DNA of 64,000 nt from Gari tellinella (taxonomy: Eukaryota > Mollusca > Bivalvia > Cardiida > Psammobiidae): positions 45,814,356 to 45,878,355 of the forward strand of contig OV277870.1 of assembly GCA_922989275.2 (NCBI GenBank), given 5' to 3'. The notes below the pieces were generated by a model. The model saw only the letters and a program-made list of their open reading frames with translations, did no database searches and was not told the origin of the DNA. Positions 48,901 through 60,900 of the stretch are shown here, piece after piece; the first letter of the stretch is position 1, and each line of letters starts with the position of its first letter. A program made the translations under genes and the position numbers.

Positions 48901-51900
48901 CTAGCCAATTCTTTCCCCGGGGAAACTTTTGAGGGGGGAAAGAATTGACTGCTACACCGGGTCCATTTTTTATGGGGGTCCAATTTTGATATGACACCGG
49001 TAGTTAAAAAAATAACAATAAACAAGATGTGTTGTGAAACACTATGCTCCCTGATGTAGCCATGACCCCTAAATGGCCATGACCTTTGTCTGATATTACC
49101 ATGTACTGGACTTGAAAGTTTTCTGATATGAGTACACATGAAAAATATGAAGTCTTTATACAAGTTTCTAATTGAGTACACATGCTTATTTTGAAGTCTC
49201 TATCACATGTAGCTCAAAAGTAATGGCAACAGATCTTATTCACGTGAAAACGTTAGCAACGTAACGTTCAAAATGGCCAACGTTCGATGAAGATGACGTC
49301 ATTTGGTTTCTATAACGGCCGCGCTTATGTAAACATTCAAACAATTTACATATTCGTTGATTTTGAACCAGGTACAGTGGAGAAAACGTTATTCTTTCCC
49401 TATAAACGCGTTTACGCTAAAACTAATATTTCCATTGCAAACAGTTTGGAGCCAGATCAGACGCCGGGTGACATGGCCTCTGATCAGGCTCCAAACTCTT
49501 TGTCACTTGTATAACAAGAGCCCCATGGGGCATATTCGCTCACCTGAGAATAATTGGAAAAATGGAGATATTGATTTATGTCCAGGACTGACCTAGATAT
49601 GCATCAGACCGGAACAATTTGAATAAAAAATGTAAAGTATATTTAAAAGTGTCACCATACAGAATATAAAAGCTCTGGCCTTATTAGAGTCAGAGAAGAA
49701 GATGTTTGAAATTTTCTTGATATAACTCTATGTAAAACAGTGACCCCCGGGGCGGGGCCAATTTTGACCCTAGGGGCATAATTTGAAGAAACTTAATAGA
49801 GGACCTGTAGGCGATGATATGTGCCATATATCTAAGCTCTGGCCCTTGTAGTTTTAGACAAGAAGCTTTTTTAAGTTTTCATTGTAAAAAATCTATTTTT
49901 AGCTCCTGTGACCTAGTTATGCAACGGACCAAAACCATTTGTACAATTTTGGTATAAGATATCTAGAAGTGTCACTATGCCAAATATCAAAGCTCTGGCC
50001 ATATTAGTTTTAGAGAAGAAGACGTATGAAAATTTCACTATATAACTCTATGTAAAACCGCGACCCCCGGGGCGGGGCCAATTTTGACCCCAGGGGCATA
50101 ATTTGAACAAACGTGATAGAGGACCTGTAGGCGATTCTATGTGCCAAATATCTAAGCTCTGGCCCTTGTAGTTTCAGACAAGAAGATTTTTTAAGTTTTC
50201 ATTGAAAAAATCTATTTTTAGCTCCTGTGACCTAGTTATGCAACCGACAACAACCATTTGAACAATTTTGGTAATGGACATCTAGAAGTGTCACCATGCA
50301 AAATATCAAAGCTCTGGCCACATTGGTTTCAGAGAAGAAGACGTTTGAAAATTTCACTATATAACTCTATGTAAAACTGTGATCTCAGGGACGGGGCCAA
50401 TTTTGACCCCAGGGGCATAATTTGAACAAACTTGATAGAGGACCTGTAGATGATGCTATCTGCCAAATATCTAAGCTCTGGCCCTTGCAGTTTTTGACAA
50501 GAAGATTTTTTAAGATTTCCTTATTTTTTCACTTTGGTTGCCATGGCAACCAGAGTTCTGCATTGTTTTTAATTCTTTGAACAAATTTGAAAGAGCTTGA
50601 CCCAAGGAACATTTCTGTAAAGTTTGGTCGAATTCTGTCAAGCGGTACAGGAGGAGATGTCATTTGAAGCAATTGTTAACGACGACGGACGACGGACAAC
50701 GCACGCCGCCGGACACAGGGCCATCCCAATAGCTCACCTTGAGCCTTTGGCTCAGGTGAGCTAAAAATGAATAGTCAGAGTTGTCAAAAAATTGTTATTT
50801 TTTTGTACATTTTATTACGATGTGTTTGCGTTTTGTTTGCGTTTAAGCGGTAAATAATAACATTTTCTCCACTGTATAAATAAATAAGACATTAAACGGT
50901 TGCTGATTCAGATGTATATGAACTGTATTTGGGCGGTAAACGTGACGTCACGCACTAATGTTTAGATAATGATGGATGACATGTTTTCATATTATATGAC
51001 AGTGACCGCCTTTAATCTCTTCCATCAAATAAAAGGTAGTCGGTAGGATAAAAACGTTACACAGTGTTCAGGTGACCTAATATGAAATATACACTGCCAG
51101 TAAATTCCATATGGAACTCGAGCTCTGCTCTCGTCCCATATGGAATTTACTGGCAGTGTAGGTCACCTGAAAACTGTGTAACTTATAATGCCTTGTACTA
51201 ATAAATGAATGTGTAGCTGAATATCATCTTGTGTACTTTCCAGACATATGCAAAAGCTGTTCTACATGCACACTGTGATAAACTTACATTTTGAGTCAGC
51301 TTGACTCAAGTCCAGTAAACACTCCATGGCTAAGATTCGCAGGTTCCTTGCTCGTTCCATTTCTGCTATGTTCAGTAACAAGGAAACAGCATGACCAAGT
51401 AAGGGAAGGCAAACCACTGTATACAAATGCTGGACAACACTTAAAAGTAACAAAAAGAACAACAAATACAGTAAAACCTCTCTAAATACAGTGGAGAATG
51501 TGTTATTCTTTCCCAATAAACGCGTTTACGCTAAAACGTTTATTTCCACTGCAAACAGTTTGGAGCCAGATCAGACGCCAGGTAACCCGGCGTCTGATCA
51601 GGCTTCAAACTGTTTGCCACCAAGATAAACATGAATTGTGAGAAATATCTAAACATTGACATTTTCTACGTTTTAGTGCTATGCTTTTGCATACGTTTGC
51701 GTTTAAACGGGAAAGAATAACAGATTCTCCACTGTATATACAACCACTTACACAAACACTAATTTATGTTTAAAAGACAGGTGATAGCTTAAAGCAAGGT
51801 CACAGTAAAACAGAAAGCCCCTAAAAGAGCTTTCTGTTTTTCTGTCACCTTGTTTTAAGCATTCACCTGTTGTAAATACCTGCTAATTAACACAATTTAG

Positions 51901-54900
51901 AGGTGATATTAGAGAGGTTTTACTGTATAAAAATTGGCATTTGTATGTAGAACATGAAGAAGAATTTTGCTGAATCAAATATCTCACTGCAAAAAAGAAG
52001 AGTAAGCAAGACAATGGTATTGCAATAACAAATAAGAGTAAAAAAAAAAAGTTGAAGCTAAATATAAAAGTTTTACATTTCCACTACTACCTCTGCCATT
52101 ATTGTCACCAGATTTAATTTGATTTGACCTGTTATGATTTTATGTCAATTTTAATACCGTAGAACATGTATTTCAGTCATATTACCGAGCTAATTAGATG
52201 TTGAGGAAGACTCCAGAGGCCCTTCATACATTGTTTTACATACAAATCGGTAACTAGGTAGGAAGGCTTCCTCATATGACCAATTCCCCCCCTATATTTC
52301 CCTGCCTTTTTTTAATCTCATCATCATCAGATTTTTTATTAATATGCAAGGGTGGGAGCATTGAGCATTGTCCACAACAGTGGGTTCCCTTCCAGCTAAC
52401 TGGCTAGCTGTGCGTGCATAAAGTCAGGTTTAACTCTATTCTTGGTTTCAGAAACAAGACTGCATTCAATAAACGCTTATGCCCCTGGTGGCATCCTTAC
52501 CTATATATTCTGGACTATTTCTAAACTGTCCAAATTAGGTCAAGGTCAATTCAAGGTTGGGTGAATTTGGAATGGTCCAAGGTATCAACTGTATAAGAAT
52601 TCAAGCATTCTAATGAGCAGTGTTGATGTCAAGCATGACAAAAAAATCTAGTTAGCCGGTAAAATCTAGTTAACCGAGGAAAAGCCCATTTAAAATATTC
52701 CAAGTCCATCAAAGGTCAAGGTCAAACTGATTATGGATGTACTGGGAATGGTCCAAAGCAACAAGTGTATAAGTATCCAAGCATTCCAGTTAGTGATGCT
52801 AGATGAAACAGTAAATTCTGGATTATAACCTTTACACACAGACAGGACAATCACTATAAGCCTCGAACAACCAAAGATGCTGGGGACGTAAATAAAATCA
52901 TTATGTTGACAGTTCCATACCTGTGCTCTGAATTTTTCACTAGGGTGCGCAGTGTCTGTATGATGGCAATCTTCAACTCTTCCGACAGCTTTGCAACTGT
53001 AGATAAAAGCAATTGAAATTAATGACATACATGTACATGTATATCTGTTTTCTGCTGAAACTTTAGCTGTTTTCTACAACATATCTTGTCTATTTAACTA
53101 AGAGTCAACTCCTTTTTCCTAAACCATGACTTAGGACACCTCTTCCTACTTTTAAAACCATCCTTATCTGGAGAACTGGGTAGGGTAAAAATGTTTTACC
53201 TAATAGTGTCTGATAAAACTAAATCTTATCAGGAGTGTCTCTTCCCTGTTTAAATTACCTTTACTCTGATCAGTTGGGCAAGAGAGCATGCTGGTAGCAG
53301 TATTGAAAATGTCATAGAACAGATCCCATCTGGTAATACTTGTGTGACCCAACACAAACTCCATACAGGTGAACAGGTCCAGGTACAAGTCTTGAGTGCT
53401 AAAACAGAAATACAGTCAAATGTGTGTTAAGCAATCATTTTTTGCAGACGACATCAATCTCTTTAACCAATCACTCGATAAGTACACCTTTTATTTTATC
53501 CCCCCACTAAAGAAAATAGTTCCAATTTATATAGACATTCTATTATACACTCAGGACAAAAAGAAACGCACATCGTGCTCAGGCGCATATTAAGAAACCT
53601 TTTTTTAGATACTAAGACCATATATCAAGATCAATTCAATACTGCAACAAGTTCAGAAAAACATATACTTAAAATTACTGTGCTGTCTTTTAACCCTTTC
53701 ACTCTTAATGACGTCAAAAGGCGCGTTTTCAAACAGTTTGGATCCTGATCAGACGCCGCGTTACGCGGCGTCTGATCAGGATCCAAACTGTTTGACACTC
53801 GTATAGATGTACTTTAAGTCATACTACTTTGAATCTTACTTTGAAACGATCTTGCAAACAACAAAATTGAAGCAGACGACAATGAAACGGTGGTGGGATA
53901 AAAATCTCACGATTAATTTGGCAGCGAAAGAGTTAACTAGTGCCTGTTGAAAACACCGCACCGATTTGTGCATGTTGTGATGATACCAATTCAATGATAA
54001 ACCTCCCATTTTCAACATTGATAGCCCAAGACGGAACTACTGGCTGTAATGAAAAGATTATTTCACAAATACGTTCCTTCTACATATAGATAATATTGTA
54101 ATAAAAGTGTGCGTTTCTTTTTGCACTGAGTGTATATATACAATTATAAATAGTTTCCATATCCTAGTATATATAACTAGGATAGAGAAAATATTTCTTG
54201 TATTGCAAATCAATGACTATATTAAGTTGAATGATTTTCTATATTGGAGGAATAAATTGAAGGCAATTATGGACTAGTGAGTTAAAGCAGGCTGAAAGTA
54301 AAGCAGAATGTGCCTTCAGGCACGTTCTGCTTTACTTTTAACCTGCTTTAAATGATCAACTATTTTCTTTACTACTAGAAACAGGCTACTAAGTAATGGG
54401 TTCAAGACAGCTGGCAGCGTAATACAGGAAGGAAGAAAGCTTCCACGGGACCTTTCTCGATTACTTTTGCCCTGCACAAATAACTTTTTTTCTTACTTTT
54501 AATTTTCTCTTAATAAAGATTGTAAAAGCAGGCCACATAAATAATTCTATAACAAGGTTACCATTTCTTTGGGTGCTTCAGGATCACCCTGAGTGGAAAA
54601 ATGACATATTCTTGTAAGTCTTGCAGCACCCTGGCATCAACAGACTGTAGAGCAGTGAATAGACTGGCTATATTAGTTCTTGTATGCTCCTTAGTCAACT
54701 GGACACAGAAGGGCTTAAGGCTGGAGAAAGCCTCAGACCTTAGTGTCTCCCTGGAAATAGAATTTATTAAATATTAACATACAAGTTTTTATTCTCATTG
54801 TTATGTGAATGTCATCAAATCAGGTTGGCAAACAGTTTGCAGTGTATAAATAAAATCTAATTTGATATGGACCATGAATTTAAAATGTAGATTAATTCAG

Positions 54901-57900
54901 TGCAAGGTGTATTCCATTCAGGTCTTCGATATATTTGTTACTGTTGTGACTAGTATTTGGGCGTTTCAGTTAAACTGTGACCCAATTGAATTGAAAGGCC
55001 TGATTAGTCCCTTCAATAACAACTATGCAACCAACCAGAACCATTTGAACAATTTTGGTATATGGCATCTAGAAATGTCACCATGCCAAATATCAAAGCT
55101 CTGGCCACATTAGTTTCAGAGAAGAAGACGTTTGAAAATTTCACTATATAACTCTATGTAAAACTGTGACCCCCGGGGCGGAGCCAATTTTGACCCCAGG
55201 GGCATAATTTGAACAAACTTGATAAAGGACCTGTATATGATGCTTTGTGACAAATATCTAAGCTCTGGCCCTTGCAGTTTTTGACAAGAAGATTTTTTAA
55301 GATTTCCTTATATTTTCACTTTGGTTGCCATGGCAACCAGAGTTCTGCATTGTTTTTAATTCTTTGAACAAATTTGAAAGAGCTTGACCCAAGGAACATT
55401 TCTGTAAAGTTTGGTTGAATTCTGTCCAGCGGTATAGGAGGAGATGTCATTTGAAGCAATTGTTAACGACGACGCACATAGACGGACACAGGGCCATCCC
55501 AATAGCTCACCTTGAACCTTGAACTCGTCAAAAAGGAATTATAGCACAAAAGAGGAAGTCAACTCGTCAAAAAGGAATTATAGTACAAAAGGATAGTCAA
55601 CTCGTCCAAAAGGTTTTTGTATACTGATTCAATATCACGATATTCCAGATAGGGAATTAAAATAGTATTAATATATAAACTTCTCTTTTCTAATATATTC
55701 GATCTCTAAGGGCAAACTTTCATTTAAAATTGTGTACGTAGACCCTGATCATAATTAAGGCTTCGGCGCAATCAGATATAAGGTACACAATATAATCGTG
55801 CAAAATGACAATGTATTAATCTATATTATAGAGCAATCAAACACTGCCGGGAGCCCTTTGGTTCTGGTCTTCGCTGTTAACAAACTAAATGTTTATCATC
55901 TACAGATTTACATTATGGTGCAAACTGCCAGACAGTGTAGACCATGATCATTTATGGCTTTGCGCTATCAGATAAGTTCTTATCAGTATCCAAACTGTTC
56001 GACACATGTTTGATCACTGAGCAATTCATTTCAGTGTACTTTTGCCTATGATGGTTACATTAATTGGTTTGTTGTTTTAACAGTTTAATACCAGTGCAGA
56101 TATAACAAGTTGAGTAATTGCCAATCGATCAACTTTTCACACCAGATTAACAACAATGCCCAGCCAATTAAAGTTATTTGCACGTGGCGCTAGAGATCTA
56201 CCATTTCTTATTAAAGCATTGCTTCTGTGTTAATTTTAGCATAAGATCAGGGTATTAACCATATATATCCAGACTCAATTTTTTAAATGATTTTTAAATA
56301 ACACATTCTATCAAGGATAAGGCACGGGATATTTGCTTAATGTATGGACGAGGGCATAGCTGATGTCTGCATTACTATTGTCCTGATTTAAGGCTTAATT
56401 TAGGAAATAACCGAAACTTCCGGAGCGAAGATAGATCTCTTCTCTGATTGGTTAAAAACAACTTATGAATATTTATAGCGCCAAAATAATCCGCACAAAG
56501 GTCACGCGATGTACATGCAGAAATTTCATGTACAAATTTGCCGATTACGCAAAACTGGAAAAATCGGCGATCCACAGTGGATTTAACTTGTGATAACATC
56601 ACTATAGCTTATACTACAGAATTTTTAACCACACCATTACATAGCTTGTTTAATTCCGATTCATATGGTATATAATTTTATGCACTTTAGAAATATTGGA
56701 TAATAGAAAAATGAAGTTTTGTACAGGTGGTATCGATTTTTACCTAAATTCTTAAGTGGCTAGGCTTATCAGCTGGGGTTGCTATTTAAGCCTAACCTTT
56801 CTCTTGTATATCAATTATACTTAAACACTAAATAAAATGCACACTCTATATAAAAGTTTAAATTTTATTTGGACAAATCGACATCAATATTTATCTTACA
56901 TACATTTAGATCCGAGAAGTCGTTTAGTGAAGTTTGGAGATAGAAGTTTCATGCATGCAGCCCCAAAGCTCTGGAACTCTCTACCATCAGACATCAGAGA
57001 TGCGAGCTCAGTTGCAGTCTTCAAAAAAACGTCTGAAAACACACTTCTTTAATATTTATTATTAGAACACATTAGGAAATGGATGACTGCTACCTCCGGG
57101 CCATGTTCTTGCTGTAGATATTGTGGGTCTAAATGGGAGTTCTGGAATTGTACCGTTTGCCCATGCCTGTTCGGTGGATCTTGATGGTAGGGATTGCCCC
57201 TGATCTCTTTGAAACCGACTGGCTTGGGGTTTGCGGTATAATTCAAGGACAGCTTCTTATCTTGATGTTTTATAAAGTAAGGGTGTAATTTCAGCCATGG
57301 AACATGTAGGTCCCGCGGGTGTGGGGTGGAGAGGGTAGATGACTGCTACAGTAGACTGTACTGCTCCTGCTCCTGTTTCCGCTGTCTTGTGGGTACCCTT
57401 TGGGTGGGGAAAGGCTATGGGAGTAAACCCAGACAGAAAATCAAACTGCTACAATCTGGGTAGTAGTTTTTGGCCTCCAGGGCGGACATCAATGTACTGG
57501 TGTTACTTGGCCTGGGGCCAGCGCGGCTCGACGGAGGATCCTGCATGTTTCGGGACAACGGCGAGGCGCACTGCCCAAGTGAGGGAACGACGGAAGTCTC
57601 TGGCGCCGCAAAGATTCAGAGTTGGACGTCAGCAAGGACATGCGGTCCGGAAAACCTTTGTTCCAGCAATCATGGCTAGTACAACGACACGTAACCAGCT
57701 AGATGGTGCCGGCAGGCGACATAGTTCTGTCGGTAACATCTCGGGCTTAGCCGACTCTCGGGTGCGGGAGGCGGGGTCCGGCCCTTGTGGCAAATCAAGC
57801 GAGCACCCGACCAAGTTTAGGGCCGCCACATGGAATGTGGGAACCCTAAAAAGGAGAGGAAGCGAAGTTGTGGAGACCCTCACCAGGAGGGGGGTGGATC

Positions 57901-60900
57901 TATGTGCTGTGCAGGAGCACAGATGGGCAGGCAGTACATCAGCCAACCAGACTCGCCAAATCCATGGAAAGGATTCTATCTACAAGTTCTTCTGGAGTGG
58001 CAACAGTAAGGGCCAAGGTGGAGCTGGTGTGTTGCTTGCAGAGAAATGGACGGACAAGGTATTCGCTGTCGAGCGGGTCTCTGACAGGATCATCCTCATT
58101 AGATTGGTTCTTGGCAAGGTGGTCTTCACTTTCATCTCTGTGTATGTGCCACAGTGCGGCTTACCGGAAGCTGTAAAGGATAAGTTCTATGATCAACTAC
58201 AGAGTTTGGTCACCAAAATCCCAGCATCTGAGACCCTCATACCCCTTGGGGACTGGAACGGTCATGTGGGGGCTGAAGGATGTGGTTTTGAGGAGGTGCA
58301 CGGTGGGCGAGGATTCGGTATTCGTAATACCGAAGGAGAGAGAGTGTTAGAGTTTGCTCTGGCAAACGACCTAGTTGTCGGCAACACCTGTTTCCTGAAG
58401 AGAGAGAGTCACCTTATCACCTACTGCTCGGGAAGCCACAGGTCACAGATAGACCTCATACTCTATAAGAAGAGTCTTCAAAAAGCAGTAACAAACGTGA
58501 AGGTCATCCCTACAGAGGAGTGCGTGCAGCAACACAACCTTGTAGTGTGCGACTTCAATGTACACATTCCCACAGTTAAGAAGCGCAAGTTCTCCCCACG
58601 TATACGAACCTGGAAGCTGAGGGACCAAACTGTGGCGAATGAATTCCATGCAACCTTCGCAGGAAAAGTATCTGCTTCTGCAAATGATGAGTCTACTGGA
58701 ACTGCGGAAGAGGTGTGGGCGAGACTGAAGCGACCTCTCTTAACAACAGCCACAGAGGTGTGTGGACTCTCCAAAAACCACCAGTGGAAGCGCCAAACCT
58801 GGTGGTGGGACAAGAAAGTTGAGGATGCGGTAAAGACGAAACGATCCTGTTTCAAGAACTACAAAGCCCTATTAAAGACTGGCCCTAGCAGCGAAGTTTC
58901 TACAGCCAAAGCTATTTACCATGAGGCTAGACGCATTGCCAAGCATGCTGTTTGGCATGCGAAATCAGAGGCTGAAAAGGACAGGTTCGTGAACGTCTCT
59001 CCAAATGATGGAACCATCTTCAAGCTTGCAAAGCAAATGGACAGGCAAAATCAGGATGTTGTGGGAGAGAAGTGTGTTAAGAATGACAAAGGTGAACTAT
59101 CGCTCAGTGACGAGGAGAAGATGAAGGCGTGGGTGGAGCATTACTCTAAACTGCTTAATGTTGAGTTCGAGTGGCAGAGTGACCTTCTTCCAGAAGTCAA
59201 CCCAACAGAGGGTCCTCCCCCTCCAATTACTTCGAATTTAATTCGTGAGGCTCTCGGTAAAATGAAGGATGGGAAAGCTGCAGGTCCTTCGGGCATCATT
59301 GCCGAGATGTTGAAAGCAGCAGGGGAGGAGGGAGTTGAGTTGCTGAGACAACTGACGGAGGCAGTCTTCACTAGTGGTGTAATACCCAATGATTGGGAGG
59401 AGAGCTACATCCTTAACCTGTACAAGGGTAAAGGTGATGCTCTTGAGCGTGGGAACTACCGTGGCCTCAAGCTAACGGACCAAGTGATGAAGTTACTGGA
59501 GCGGGTACTGGACACTTTTGTACGAAGGATGGTTGACATTGACTCTATGCAGTTCGGCTTTGTTCCTGGGCGTGGCACCACTGATGCGATCTTCATCATC
59601 CGCCAGCTACAGGAAAAGTACATTGCAGCCAACAAGCCACTATATCTTGCCTTTGTGGACCTTGAGAAGGCCTTTGACAGAGTGCCTAGGAAAGTCCTAT
59701 GGTGGGCATTAAGAAGTCTTGGGGTTGACGAGTGGGCTGTGCGTGTCATTCAAGGAATGTACACTGATGTCAGAAGTCGAGTGCGCATCAACGGGCAGTA
59801 CAGCAACGAGTTTGGAGTCGGAGTTGGAGTGCATCAGGGTTCGGTCCTCAGCCCTCTGCTTTTCATCCTTGTACTTGAGGCGCTTTCACGCGAGTTTCGT
59901 ACCGGCGTCCCTTGGGAGCTTCTATACGCGGATGATCTCGCCGTGGTTGCAGACTCACTTGAGGAGTGCATTTCCAAGCTGACAGCTTGGAAAGCAGGTA
60001 TGGAAGGTAAAGGGCTGAGGGTCAACATGAAGAAGACCAAGCTCATGGTATCTGGCCCAGGGCTGGATCTTCTTCGTGACTCGGGGGCATTTCCTTGTGC
60101 TGTGTGCCGGACTGGAGTTGGGGTGAATTCCATCAAATGTTCCCAATGCATGCTGTGGGTGCACAAGAAATGCTGTGGCATCAAAGGCAGAATTGCTGAC
60201 GACCCGGACTATGTGTGCCCCAGGTGTCGAGATATGGCGCGCCCTATTGATGGTAGGCCAGTCACCCAAGTTGTCGTGGATGGTGTTCAACTCGAGGTGG
60301 AAGCCAGTTTCTGCTATCTAGGTGATACGCTGTGTGCAGGGGGAGGATGTGAGCTCGCCATCATCTCCAGATGCGGTACGGCCTGGGGAAGGTTCAAGAA
60401 ACTCCTGCCTCTTCTTTCATCTAGGCATGTGTCCCTCAAGGCTCGTGGGAGAGTTTTTGATGCTTGTGTGCGCTCTTCGCTACTACATGGAAGTGAAACC
60501 TGGGCACCATCTGCCTCAGATTTGCAGCGTCTACGTCGGAATGACAGAGCCATGGTCCGTTGGATCTGTGGTGTCAAGTCCCAAGACGACATCACTACAG
60601 ATGCACTGTATGCAATGCTGGGGATTCAGGAAGTGACAACGGCCCTACGCACAAGGCGTCTGAGATGGTTCGGACATGTATCCCGTGCACAATCATGTAT
60701 CAACTCGATGATGAGTATGGAAGTGCCGGGATCCAGAGGGCGAGGGAGGCCAAAGAAGACTTGGTTGGAATGTGTCGAGGCTGACATTAGGACAAGCAGC
60801 CTCGACGGCATTGATCCGCAAAATAGAGAAGCCTGGAGGTTAGGTGTGGGAATCTCTAGCCGCCTGCTGCCTACCCCTGTAGGGACACCCGCAGCAGTTG

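Larger units (their letters stand above)
43688..48962. repeat. 5.3-kb palindromic satellite island of 78-bp units
   Basis: Its own inverted ends: GGACCCGGTGTAACAGCC at the left, and GGACCCGGTGTAGCAGTC as complement at the right. Outermost are short units GGGGAAAGAATTGGCTAGCC, followed by the 78-bp arrays. Each unit contains the palindrome AATTGGCTAGCCAATT or its half-variant TTTTGGCTAGCCAATT between G5-7 and C5-7 runs. Confidence 0.88.
38857..49001. mobile_element. 10.1-kb fold-back composite element in a TTI1 intron
   Basis: The left end CCGGTGTCAGATCAAATTTG and right end (complement) CCGGTGTCATATCAAAATTG, continuing through GGACCCCC and AAAAAATGGACCC, form inverted termini of about 43 bases with TA outside both. 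Inside are two opposed arrays of about 185-base G/C-tract repeats, a hAT-like insertion, a triplicated family A fragment and a 5-kb satellite island. No transposase was seen. Confidence 0.8.

Noticed and set aside
43688..48962. CRISPR-like alternation of constant palindrome and variable spacer
   Set aside because: The genome is eukaryotic, the spacers fall into a few recurring types rather than unique sequences, and there is no leader or cas gene. It is satellite DNA.
49512..50766. Helitron, based on the hairpin near the 3' end (CTTGAGCCTTTGGCTCAGG)
   Set aside because: There is no TC start or CTRR end at the expected spacing, and the insertion is not between A and T in a way I could confirm.
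51417..51419. CAG at 51417 as the acceptor of TTI1 exon 5
   Set aside because: It breaks the phase with exon 4 and removes conserved spacing. The acceptor at 51440 has a better pyrimidine tract and fits.
52690..53028. 112-codon frame overlapping TTI1 exon 4
   Set aside because: It reads through the exon in a different frame from the one conserved in TTI1 and continues into intron sequence.
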